A stretch of DNA of 64,000 nucleotides, taken from contig DATEGA010000074.1 in assembly GCA_035280345.1 (NCBI GenBank), forward strand, positions 18,254 to 82,253. Reading direction: 5' to 3'. The notes under the pieces were generated by a model. It made no database searches and was not told the origin of the DNA. It saw only the letters and a program-made list of their open reading frames with translations. A program made the position numbers and the translations under genes. The stretch comes from DASSJF01 sp035280345. Its GTDB lineage: Bacteria; Sysuimicrobiota; Sysuimicrobiia; Sysuimicrobiales; Segetimicrobiaceae. This document shows, one piece after another, positions 25,140-33,198 of this stretch (positions within the stretch are counted from its first letter, which is position 1; each line of letters opens with the position of its first letter).

Positions 25140-26057
25140 GTGGAACGCTACGTCGCGCGGCGGCTGCTCGAGGCGGTGCTCGTGCTATTTGGGATCTCCG
25201 CGGTCGCATTTGCGCTGACACACGTGATCGGCGATCCGGTGGTCCTACTGCTGCCGTTTCAGGCCGGTCCGGCCCAGGTGGCCGAAATGCGCCACATCCT
25301 CGGGCTGGACCGGCCGCTCCCCGTGCAGTACCTGGCGTTCTTGGCCGCCGCGCTGCACGGCGACTTCGGACTCTCAGTCAGGCAGAACACGCCGGCGCTC
25401 GGCCTGGTGCTCGACCGCGTGCCGGCGACGGCGGAGCTCGCGTCGACTGCGCTTGTCATCGCCGTCGGCCTGGCGGTGCCCCTCGGCATCGCGGCCGCCC
25501 TCCACCGCCGGCGCGCCGTCGACCGCGTGGCGCTCCTCTTCTCGATGCTCGGCCAATCGATGCCGACGTTCTGGCTCGGCCTACAGGCGATTCTGCTGTT
25601 CGGGGTCGTGCTGCGGTGGTTTCCGACGGGCGGCATGGGTGGTTTCCGCCATCTCGTGCTGCCGGCCGTGGTCCTCGGCATCTTCTCCGCCGCGGGCATC
25701 CTCCGCCTCACGCGGACGTCGATGCTGGACATCATCTCCGAAGACTATCTGCGCACCGCCCGCGCGAAGGGCCTGCGCGAAGCGGCCGTCGTCGGCCGCC
25801 ACGCGTTACGCAACGCGAGCCTGCCCATCGTGACCTGGATCGGACTCGAGCTCGGCACCCTGCTGGGCGGCGCGGTCGTCACCGAAACCGTTTTCGCCTG
25901 GCCCGGTATGGGCCGGCTGGCGGTACAGGCGATTTTCGCGCGCGACATCCCGGTGGTTCAGGCCGTGGTGCTCTTCGCGGCGTCGATCTTCGTCACGGCC
26001 ACGTTCTGCACGGACATGCTCTATGCGTGGCTGGACCCGAGGATCCACTATCAATGA
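25140..26057 (+). CDS. Peptide-type ABC transporter permease, DppB-like
   Basis: Channel subunit for the 23601 receptor; 305 residues from GTG 25140. It opens MERYVARRLLEAVLVLFGIS, shows about six membrane helices, an EAA loop from residue 202 (DYLRTARAKGLREAAVVGRH), VTETVFAWPGMGRLAVQAIF and the tail DMLYAWLDPRIHYQ. Its stop overlaps the start of the DppC gene as ATGA (26054-26057), indicating translational coupling. The ribosome-binding site before the GTG is weak. Confidence 0.93.
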   Translation: MERYVARRLLEAVLVLFGISAVAFALTHVIGDPVVLLLPFQAGPAQVAEMRHILGLDRPLPVQYLAFLAAALHGDFGLSVRQNTPALGLVLDRVPATAELASTALVIAVGLAVPLGIAAALHRRRAVDRVALLFSMLGQSMPTFWLGLQAILLFGVVLRWFPTGGMGGFRHLVLPAVVLGIFSAAGILRLTRTSMLDIISEDYLRTARAKGLREAAVVGRHALRNASLPIVTWIGLELGTLLGGAVVTETVFAWPGMGRLAVQAIFARDIPVVQAVVLFAASIFVTATFCTDMLYAWLDPRIHYQ

Positions 26058-26962
26058 TGGCCTCCGCGAGCGTGCTCGCCGCCGCGCCGGGCCGGCGCCC
26101 GCCCTGGTGGCCGATCTGGCTCGCCGCGACGCGCGATCCGGGCGTGTGGGTCGGTGCCGGCATGTTCACGGGCGTCGTCCTCCTCGCGGCGCTGGCGCCG
26201 CTGCTCGCGCCGATGGACCCCGGGGCGCAGGATATCGTCCACCGGCTGCTGCCGCCGATGTCCGCCGCCGCGGGGCATCGCTTCTGGCTCGGCACGGACC
26301 AGCTGGGCCGCGACCTGTTGAGCCGCATCATCTTTGGCTCGCGCATCTCGCTGCTCGTGGGCCTGAGCGCGGTGGCGATCTCCGCACTGGTTGGGACGGC
26401 AATCGGCGTAGCGAGCGGCTACGCGGGTCGCGGATGGGACGATCTGCTGATGCGCATCACGGACGTCCAGCTCGCGTTCCCGTCGATTCTGCTGAGCCTC
26501 GCGATCGTGGCGATGCTCGGCGCCGGCGTGCGCAACCTGATCGCGGTGCTCGCACTCTCCGGGTGGGTCGGCTACGCGCGCGTCACGCGCAGCCGCGTGC
26601 TCGGCATCCGCCGGCTGGAGTACATCGACGCGGCAAGGACGATGGGCGCGCGCGATGGCCGGATCGTCGTCCGGCACGTTGTACCGAACGTCGTGCCGTC
26701 CGTGGTCACGATCGCGAGCTTCTCGCTCGGCGGCATGATCACGTCGGAGGCGGCGCTCACGTTCCTCGGCCTCGGCATCCCGTCCAACATTCCCAGCTGG
26801 GGCGGGATGCTGACCGACGGCGCGCAGTATCTCTCGGTGGCCTGGTGGCTGGCCACGTTTCCCGGGGCCGCGATCATGCTGACCGTCCTGGCCACGAATC
26901 TCATCGGCGATTGGCTCCGCGACGTGCTGGATCCGCGCGCGGAGTCGGGCGCAGCCCGCTGA
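26054..26962 (+). CDS. Peptide-type ABC transporter permease, DppC-like
   Basis: Second channel subunit for the 23601 receptor; 302 residues from ATG 26054, overlapping the dppB stop by 4 bases. Markers: a Pro-rich leader (APGRRPPWWPIWLAATRDPG), HRFWLGTDQLGRDLLSRIIFG, EAA loop from residue 189 (EYIDAARTMGARDGRIVVRH), FLGLGIPSNIPSWGGML and the end GDWLRDVLDPRAESGAAR. An open frame reaching back to 25616 runs through dppB and is not used. It is followed after 11 bases by the amidohydrolase, without ATPase genes. Confidence 0.93.
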   Translation: MMASASVLAAAPGRRPPWWPIWLAATRDPGVWVGAGMFTGVVLLAALAPLLAPMDPGAQDIVHRLLPPMSAAAGHRFWLGTDQLGRDLLSRIIFGSRISLLVGLSAVAISALVGTAIGVASGYAGRGWDDLLMRITDVQLAFPSILLSLAIVAMLGAGVRNLIAVLALSGWVGYARVTRSRVLGIRRLEYIDAARTMGARDGRIVVRHVVPNVVPSVVTIASFSLGGMITSEAALTFLGLGIPSNIPSWGGMLTDGAQYLSVAWWLATFPGAAIMLTVLATNLIGDWLRDVLDPRAESGAAR

Positions 26963-26973
26963 CGGAGGCGATC

Positions 26974-28176
26974 ATGACGACGATCAACCAGTGCCGCATT
27001 ATCCCGATGGACGGTCCGGTGATCGACAAGGGCGCGATCCAGATCGAGGGCACGACCATCACGGCGATCCTGCCGAAGCCGGTCGCAGCCACGGGCCCCG
27101 GCGTGCTGGACGCCGCCGGGCTCACCGCGATTCCCGGCATGGGCCAGATGCACGGCCACTTCACCGCCTATATGCACACCATGGACACCGCGCCGGTGAA
27201 CGCCCAGCCCCACACGCTCAAGGCGATTCAGGCCACCGCGTTCGCCCGGAACGCGCTCAACGCCGGCATCACAATGTGGCGGGACGTGGGCGGCCACGCC
27301 CACATCGACCTGCAGCTGAAGAAGGCGATCAACCTCGGCCTGGTGCCCGGGCCGCGGATGCAGGCCGCCGGGCGGTGGCTCGGCGCACCGGGCGGCCACG
27401 GGACCGGGCTGATCGAGGAGATCGCCGGGGTCGACGCGCTGCGCCGCGCCGTGCGCGAGCAGATCGACGCGGGCGCCGACGGCATCAAGCTGGTCGCGAG
27501 CGGCGGCGTCATGCAGGCGTCGGAGAACCCGTTCGGTATGGAATTCAGCGAGGAGGAGATCCGCGCCGCGGTCAACGACGCGCACGCGGCCGGGAAATGG
27601 GTGGCGGTGCACTCGCATCCGGCCGCGGTCACCCGCGTCGCGCTCAGCGCGGGGGTGGAAACGATCGAGCACGCGACCGAGATGCCCGACGACGTGATCG
27701 AGCTGTTGCTGAAGCGCGGGGCGTGTATCGTGCCGACGTTCGCGGCGTACTGGAAGCTGTCGCGCGAGGGACATGAGATCGGACTCGACGACGGCCTCGT
27801 CGACCTCGCGAACCGGGTGTGGGACCGGAAGATGGAGTATTTCATGCGGGCGGCCAAGGCCGGCGTCAAGTTCGCGACGGGCACGGACACCGGCGCGCCG
27901 CGGGTCTTCCCTCACGACCTGGCGCTCGAACTGGAGTTGATGGTCCAGGTCGGACTGACGCCGGAGCAGACGCTGCGGGCCGCCACGGTGGCCTGCGCGG
28001 AGATCCTCGGGTGGTCCGACAAACTGGGCACGCTGACGCCCGGCAAGGAGGCCGACGTTGTCCTGCTCGAGGGCAATCCGCTTCAGAACATCAGCGCTGC
28101 GCGGCGCGTCCGGCATGTCTACAAGGCGGGTGTGCACTACACGCCGGAGCCACCGGTGCCGCCACTCCCCTGGTAA
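26974..28176 (+). CDS. Amidohydrolase family metal-dependent hydrolase (prolidase/imidazolonepropionase-like)
   Basis: A 400-residue amidohydrolase-superfamily enzyme starting at ATG 26974 after GACGGAGG. The fold's landmarks are present: an N-terminal beta-strand region, the HxH metal pair in GMGQMHGHF (residue region 50-60), a Lys that is normally carboxylated in GIKLVASGG, His in AVHSHP, His in TIEHATEM, and the Asp in KFATGTDTGAP. The C-terminal LGTLTPGKEADVVLLEGNPL is typical of the Xaa-Pro dipeptidase and imidazolonepropionase-like branch. The usual Asp before HxH is replaced (GQMHGH instead of D.H.H). It is cytoplasmic and directly follows an importer (11-base gap), so it probably hydrolyses the imported amide; the substrate is unproven. 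Confidence 0.9.
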   Translation: MTTINQCRIIPMDGPVIDKGAIQIEGTTITAILPKPVAATGPGVLDAAGLTAIPGMGQMHGHFTAYMHTMDTAPVNAQPHTLKAIQATAFARNALNAGITMWRDVGGHAHIDLQLKKAINLGLVPGPRMQAAGRWLGAPGGHGTGLIEEIAGVDALRRAVREQIDAGADGIKLVASGGVMQASENPFGMEFSEEEIRAAVNDAHAAGKWVAVHSHPAAVTRVALSAGVETIEHATEMPDDVIELLLKRGACIVPTFAAYWKLSREGHEIGLDDGLVDLANRVWDRKMEYFMRAAKAGVKFATGTDTGAPRVFPHDLALELELMVQVGLTPEQTLRAATVACAEILGWSDKLGTLTPGKEADVVLLEGNPLQNISAARRVRHVYKAGVHYTPEPPVPPLPW

Positions 28177-28248
28177 GAATGATGTAAGAACCGGCGCCTT
28201 CAAATCCCAGCGGAAGACGCCGCGGCACTCCAATCAAGGAGGCACGCA

Positions 28249-28272
28249 ATGGATTGGATCGAGCGACAATGA
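28249..28272 (+). other. Seven-codon mini-ORF with strong ribosome-binding site, overlapping the next start
   Basis: AAGGAGG (28236-28242) is ideally placed for the ATG at 28249, but that frame reads only MDWIERQ before TGA. The TGA overlaps the ATG of the hydrolase gene as ATGA at 28269-28272. The arrangement would load ribosomes on a tiny leader and pass them by termination-reinitiation to the hydrolase. The alternative is that the same site serves an in-frame TTG at 28254 and the mini-ORF is accidental. Confidence 0.4.
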
Positions 28273-29252
28273 ATCCCGCCTCCCCGGTCTTCGATCCGGC
28301 CGGCGCCAAGCGGGGCCGGACCGTTTGGAAGCGGTGGCGCCCCATTCCGGCCGACGCGTCCAGCGAAGTGGAGGTCGCGATCGTCACGGGCGCCGAGCCG
28401 GGCCCCACGCTGTGGCTGGAAGGCACGATCCACGGTAACGAGATCGACTCGGCGATCTTCGTCCAGAAGCTGATCCAGGCGGCCGATCCGTCTCGCCTGC
28501 GCGGCACTATCATCGCCGTCCCTGTGGTCAACAACGCGGCGTTTGTCGCCTGCCAGCGCGACAGCCCGGCAGACGGCAAGGACACGAACCGGCTCTTCCC
28601 CGGCCGCGCCGACGGCTCGTACAGCGAGCGGTTGGCGGACGCGATCCGCGCCTCGATCGAGCAGCACGCGGACTACGTGATCGACGTGCACTCGTCGACG
28701 GAGACGTTCCTGGCGCTCTCGCACGCGCTGTACTTCGCGTCGAGCACCGACGTCTCGCGGCAGTCTCAGGCGTTCGCGCGGCGCGCCTGGGTGGACGTGA
28801 TTTGGGAAAGCTCGGGCGATTACATGGCGAGCGCCCTGTATTGCTGGACGGTGCAGCACGACATCCCCACTGCGCTGCTCGACGTCGGCGATCTGGATGT
28901 GGCTCCCGGGCTCGAAGCTTCGATGGCGGGAGGGTTCAACATGCTCGCGTTCGCCGGGATAGCGCCCACGCCGGCCCAGGGCACCCGCGAACCGTACACC
29001 GTTCTGGACCCGCGGTGGGTGCTGGCGGACCGCGCCGGCATCGTGGTCCAGTACGTGACCCCCGGCTCGCGTGTCAACCGAGGCGCGAAGCTGTTCGACG
29101 TGCTCGACACGAAAGGTAACGTCGTCCACACGGGCGTGAGTCCGGTTGACAATGGGCTGGTGCTGACGACACGGCGCCTCAAACGGGTCGGCGAGGGGGA
29201 CTGGGTGATCTCGCTCGGCGCCGTCACGCACGACCCCGGCAGCCTCGCGTGA
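28269..29252 (+). CDS. Succinylglutamate desuccinylase/aspartoacylase (AstE/AspA-like) family hydrolase
   Basis: Second member of the family in this window, 327 residues. Zinc-site motifs are GTIHGNEIDSA (His55, Glu58) and VIDVHSSTE, with the substrate-loop NRLFPGRADGSYSERLADAI between them. The C-terminal half carries the beta-rich domain (DRAGIVVQYVTPGSRVNRGAK). No signal peptide. ATG 28269 overlaps the mini-ORF stop; a TTG at 28254 is the other candidate start and is nearer to the strong AAGGAGG. Flanked by the amidohydrolase upstream and the Pot-type importer downstream (36-base gap). It may deacylate an imported N-acyl compound. It is clearly diverged from the copy at 17609, so the two probably act on different substrates. 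Confidence 0.85.
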   Translation: MNPASPVFDPAGAKRGRTVWKRWRPIPADASSEVEVAIVTGAEPGPTLWLEGTIHGNEIDSAIFVQKLIQAADPSRLRGTIIAVPVVNNAAFVACQRDSPADGKDTNRLFPGRADGSYSERLADAIRASIEQHADYVIDVHSSTETFLALSHALYFASSTDVSRQSQAFARRAWVDVIWESSGDYMASALYCWTVQHDIPTALLDVGDLDVAPGLEASMAGGFNMLAFAGIAPTPAQGTREPYTVLDPRWVLADRAGIVVQYVTPGSRVNRGAKLFDVLDTKGNVVHTGVSPVDNGLVLTTRRLKRVGEGDWVISLGAVTHDPGSLA

Positions 29253-29288
29253 CCAAAAGAGTTCAATAACAACGGAGGTGCAACCGAC

Positions 29289-30380
29289 ATGCGGAACGAT
29301 GTAACACGATTGCTCCGGCTCGTGATCGGGCTCGTCGCGCTCGCGGGACTCGTGGCGGCGGGGCTCTGCGGCGGGACGCTGTCCCAGGCCGCCGAGGCGG
29401 TCCATCTCAACTTCCTCATTCCGGAAGGCCCGGGGCAGGATGTCGCGTCGCGCGCGGCCGTGGCTGTGTATGAAAAGGAACACCCGAATGTCACCGTCAC
29501 GATTGTGGCCGGCAGCAACGCCAACTATTACCCGAAGATGCTCGCCGCGATGCAGACGACCCCGGATCAGCCGCTGTTCAACATGGCGTACATCAACGCG
29601 CCGACGTGGCCGAAGGGTTACGCCGCGGACATGTGGCTGCCGATTGACACCGCCCGCGCACCCAACGTTCTCCACGTGCTGAAGCCGTACCGGCGACCGC
29701 AGGACAAAGGCGCGGGCGTCGGCATCGTACTGATCGGGCTCCTGTACAACCAGAACTACGTCAAGACGCCGCCCACGTCGTGGACGGACCTGTGGGCGAA
29801 TCCCACATTCAAGCACAAAGTCGTGCTGTTCGATTACCTCTGGGAGTACAACGGCCTCGTGATGGCGGCGAGGCTCAACGGAGGCAGCGAGACCAACATC
29901 GAGCCGGGCATCCGCGTTTGGAGCCAGCACACCGATCAGATTCGCGCGCTGATCACCTCGACCGACCAAATGCAGAACCTGCTCCAGACCGGCGACGCGT
30001 GGCTGACGGCGTGGCCGAAGGCCAACCAAGCGGTCTGGGCCAAGCAGGGGTTGCCGTTCGCGTTCGCGGTGCCGAGGGAAGGCGCGATCGCGTTCCCTCT
30101 GTACCTGACGGTCGTCAAGGGCTCATCGCCGGTCCAAGTGCGCGCCGCGCAGGACATCATTAACCTCTTGTTGAGTTCGTATTACCAGGGCCTGTACGCC
30201 GCCAGTAGCTACACCTCTCCTGTATCGGACGAAGTTCGGGTTCCGGCAGCGTTGGCCAACGACCCCGCGTTCAGCCAGGGCGTCCTAAGCAAAGCGATCC
30301 TGTTGGACGAAGCGGCGATCGCGTCGAACACCGCGAATTATACAAGGCTGTGGAACGCCCAGGTGAAATCCAAACTGTAG
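29289..30380 (+). CDS. Pot-type ABC transporter substrate-binding protein (family 1)
   Basis: Periplasmic receptor of 363 residues, PotD/AfuA-like, for the importer completed by the genes at 30395 and 31471. ATG 29289 follows GGAGGTG. A Sec signal (LLRLVIGLVALAGLVAAGL) is followed by VHLNFLIPEGPGQDVASRA. Later landmarks include YNQNYVKTPPTSWTDLWANP, typical of polyamine/iron-type receptors, and AFAVPREGAIAFPLYLTVVKG. A Cys occurs near the cleavage region (GLCGG), but the residues before it do not make a normal lipobox. The M24-like gene at the end of this operon hints at a peptide or amino-acid derivative as ligand; this is inference. Confidence 0.88.
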   Translation: MRNDVTRLLRLVIGLVALAGLVAAGLCGGTLSQAAEAVHLNFLIPEGPGQDVASRAAVAVYEKEHPNVTVTIVAGSNANYYPKMLAAMQTTPDQPLFNMAYINAPTWPKGYAADMWLPIDTARAPNVLHVLKPYRRPQDKGAGVGIVLIGLLYNQNYVKTPPTSWTDLWANPTFKHKVVLFDYLWEYNGLVMAARLNGGSETNIEPGIRVWSQHTDQIRALITSTDQMQNLLQTGDAWLTAWPKANQAVWAKQGLPFAFAVPREGAIAFPLYLTVVKGSSPVQVRAAQDIINLLLSSYYQGLYAASSYTSPVSDEVRVPAALANDPAFSQGVLSKAILLDEAAIASNTANYTRLWNAQVKSKL

Positions 30381-30394
30381 GCGGCCGCGCGGCG

Positions 30395-31474
30395 GTGACG
30401 GAGCGCGTCGACGGCGGCGCGGCCGGCCGTCCCGCCGTCGTCCAGCTGGAGCAGGTCACAAAGCGGTACGGCTCGGTCCTGGCCGTGGACGATCTCTCGC
30501 TGGAAATCAGACCGGGGGAATTCTTCTCGTTGCTGGGGCCGAGTGGCTGCGGCAAGTCCACAACGTTGAGGATGATCGGCGGCTTCGAGCGTCCGTCCGC
30601 CGGCACAATCTTCATCCGCGGGCGGCCGTCGAACGACGTTCCGGCGTACAAGCGCGATACTAACATGGTCTTTCAGCAGCTCGCGCTCTTCCCGCACCTC
30701 GACGTTTACGAGAATGTCGCTTTCGGGCTACGGGCAAAGCGGGTGGCCTCGCACCAGATCGGTCCGCGCGTCGAGCGGGCGCTCGAGCTCGTGGCCCTCG
30801 GACCGTTCAGGCGCCGCGCCGTACGGTCGCTCTCAGGGGGGCAGCAGCAGCGCGTCGCGATCGCTCGCGCGCTCGTCAACGAGCCCGCGGTGCTGCTCCT
30901 CGACGAGCCCCTCGGCGCGCTGGACCTCAAACTGCGCCTGCAGATGCAACTGGAGCTCAAGAACCTTCAGCGACGAATCGGCACGACGTTCATCTACGTC
31001 ACGCACGATCAGATCGAAGCCCTGACGATGTCCGATCGGATCGCGGTGATGAACGACGGCCGGCTGGAGCAGACCGGTACCGGCCGCGAGATATACGATC
31101 GCCCGAAGACTCCGTTCGTCGCGGGCTTCATAGGAGACACCAACCTCATCGAGGTGGTCCAGCGCGCACCAGGACGCTACGTGACACCGGACGGCGCACT
31201 GACGTTTGCGCTGGGGGACTCAGGCGACCGTACCACCGTCTCGCTGCGGCCCGAACGGATTCGCGCCGGGGCGCCAGCGAAAGCGTGCGCAGAGCGGACG
31301 GCGGGACGCGTCGTCGACGTGGTCTACGTCGGCGCGGACGTCCAGTATGTGGTGGCGGCCGGCAATACGCGTCTCACCGTGAAGACCCGCGGCGACCAGG
31401 TTTTCGCAGCCGGTGAAGAGGTCGAACTCGGCTGGCAGCCGTCCGATCCCGTGGCCGTCGGGGCCCGCCGGTGA
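30395..31474 (+). CDS. ABC transporter ATP-binding protein, PotA-like
   Basis: The only ABC ATPase encoded in the window. The 359-residue protein (GTG 30395, 14 bases after the receptor gene) has Walker A GPSGCGKST (Lys54), a Q-loop in MVFQQLALFPHL, signature LSGGQQQR, Walker B VLLLDEPLGALD and switch His in VTHDQ. The C-terminal TOBE-type region (about 245-359, SLRPERIRAG and GRVVDVVYVG) is that of PotA/FbpC/CysA importers. Its stop overlaps the start of the fused permease as GTGA. By family it belongs to the Pot-type set here and is not expected to energise the DppBC-type channels, which normally use DppD/DppF. Confidence 0.95.
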   Translation: MTERVDGGAAGRPAVVQLEQVTKRYGSVLAVDDLSLEIRPGEFFSLLGPSGCGKSTTLRMIGGFERPSAGTIFIRGRPSNDVPAYKRDTNMVFQQLALFPHLDVYENVAFGLRAKRVASHQIGPRVERALELVALGPFRRRAVRSLSGGQQQRVAIARALVNEPAVLLLDEPLGALDLKLRLQMQLELKNLQRRIGTTFIYVTHDQIEALTMSDRIAVMNDGRLEQTGTGREIYDRPKTPFVAGFIGDTNLIEVVQRAPGRYVTPDGALTFALGDSGDRTTVSLRPERIRAGAPAKACAERTAGRVVDVVYVGADVQYVVAAGNTRLTVKTRGDQVFAAGEEVELGWQPSDPVAVGARR

Positions 31475-33198
31475 ACGCCGCGGGTACGACGCGCGCCGTG
31501 GGTGGGAAGCCGTCGCAGAACGGCGGCAACCGCCTCCGCACGATCGCCCTGCTGCTGCTGCCGGCGACCGTTCTCATGCTGGTATTCGTGGCGGCGCTCG
31601 TCATCCTGCTCTCATACACGCTTCGCCCGTCGGTCACGGTTGCCCATCCCCTGACTTTGAATGCCTACGCCCGGTTTCTCAGCGACCCGTACTCTCGTCT
31701 GCTCACCCGGAACACTCTCGTATTGGGCGCGGTCGTCACCCTCGGAACACTGATCGTGGGCTATCCGACCGCCTACGCGCTGGCGCGCCTGCGGAATCCA
31801 GGGCTGGTCCTCGTCGTCTCGCTCGCGTTGTTCTCCCCGCTGCTCGTCAGCGTCGTGATCCGAGCGTACGGGTGGCTCGTGCTGTTCTCGAACAAAGGAT
31901 TGATCAATTTCGCGCTTGAGAGGCTGGGCCTCATCCGGGAACCGCTGCGCCTGTTGTACACTCCCTGGAGCGTCGACGTCTCGCTGATCCACATCCTGAT
32001 GCCGTTCATGGTCTTTCCGATCTACAGCGTGCTGCGGCAGATCGACGCGTCCATGGAAGAGGCCGCGGAAGACCTTGGCAGCGGACCGTGGCAGACCTTC
32101 CGGCGCGTAACCTGGCCGCTGAGTTTGCCGGGCGTCATTGCGGGCGTTCAGATCGTATTCAGCCTCTGCATCAGTGCCTACGTGTCGCCGGCTCTGCTCG
32201 GCGGCGGGCACGTCCTCGTCCTTGCCCCCGCCATTTACCAGACGACGATCGACATCGATTGGCCGCTCGCGGGTGTGATGACGCTTGCGCTTCTCCTACT
32301 CTCGCTACTCGTGCTCCTCGCCGTCAACGTCCTCAGCCGGCGGATCTTCGCGCACGAACAGACGGGGCGCGCGGGGACGGCGCCGGCCTCGTCCCGCCAC
32401 CCCGCCATTTACGGGTGGCTGGCGCTCGTCGCGGCGTTCATGGTTCTGCCAATCGCGATCGTCGTCATCGATTCGTTCAACTCGGTCGCCTACAGCGTCT
32501 TTCCGCCCCCAGGCGTCTCGCTGCGGTGGTACGAGCATCTCTTCACCGCGGTCGATTGGCGTCCGGCGCTTCGCAATTCACTGATCGTCGCGTGTTCGGC
32601 AAGTGTCATCGCAGTCGGCGCCGGCACGCTCGCCGCCTACGCAATGGCCCGCTATGTCGCGAAGGGCCGGGAGTTGGTGCGGGTCATCTTCTTCGGGCCG
32701 TTCCTCGTGCCGAGGATCGGGATCGGCCTCGCGTTCTTCATCCTGATGCTGAAGCTCCGTCTCTACGGCAGCCTACTAAGTCTCGTCGCCGCGCACGCGG
32801 TGATCACCCTGCCGTTTGCCGCCGCGATCATGTCCGCGGCCTTCGTAGCCGTCCCGCGCGTGTTCGAGGAGTCGGCAATGGACCTCGGGGCCGGCCCGGC
32901 GCGGACGTTCTTGACGGTCGTGGTGCCGCAGGTCGCGCCGGCGGTGCTGGTCAGCTTCGTTTTCGTGTTCATCGCGTCGCTCGATGAACTGGAGACCTCG
33001 CTGTTTCTCGTGCGTCCAGGGAACCAGACGATCCCAATCGCGATGCTAACCTACATGTTTCAATACCAGGACCCGACGATCGCCGCTCTTGCCTCGCTCC
33101 TCGTCGGCCTATCGGTGTTGGCCGTTGCGGCTGTCGTCGTCTTGATCCGCCGCGGGCGCGTCGGGAACTCACTCGCGGCATCAGTATCGCAGACATGA
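31471..33198 (+). CDS. Fused double-domain ABC transporter permease (PotB-PotC / FbpB-like)
   Basis: A 575-residue membrane protein with two complete importer permease domains. The first, about residues 20-290, has its docking loop at MEEAAEDLGSGPWQTFRRVT; the second, about 310-560, has FEESAMDLGAGPARTFLTVV. Polyamine systems usually have two separate proteins; ferric (FbpB) and some thiamine/sulfonate-like systems use such fusions. Each half carries about six helices, joined by a polar linker near residue 300 (HEQTGRAGTAPASSRH). The GTG start overlaps the ATPase stop by 4 bases, and the stop overlaps the next ATG, so ATPase, permease and M24-like protein are translationally coupled. The importer is self-contained. 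Confidence 0.92.
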   Translation: MNAAGTTRAVGGKPSQNGGNRLRTIALLLLPATVLMLVFVAALVILLSYTLRPSVTVAHPLTLNAYARFLSDPYSRLLTRNTLVLGAVVTLGTLIVGYPTAYALARLRNPGLVLVVSLALFSPLLVSVVIRAYGWLVLFSNKGLINFALERLGLIREPLRLLYTPWSVDVSLIHILMPFMVFPIYSVLRQIDASMEEAAEDLGSGPWQTFRRVTWPLSLPGVIAGVQIVFSLCISAYVSPALLGGGHVLVLAPAIYQTTIDIDWPLAGVMTLALLLLSLLVLLAVNVLSRRIFAHEQTGRAGTAPASSRHPAIYGWLALVAAFMVLPIAIVVIDSFNSVAYSVFPPPGVSLRWYEHLFTAVDWRPALRNSLIVACSASVIAVGAGTLAAYAMARYVAKGRELVRVIFFGPFLVPRIGIGLAFFILMLKLRLYGSLLSLVAAHAVITLPFAAAIMSAAFVAVPRVFEESAMDLGAGPARTFLTVVVPQVAPAVLVSFVFVFIASLDELETSLFLVRPGNQTIPIAMLTYMFQYQDPTIAALASLLVGLSVLAVAAVVVLIRRGRVGNSLAASVSQT

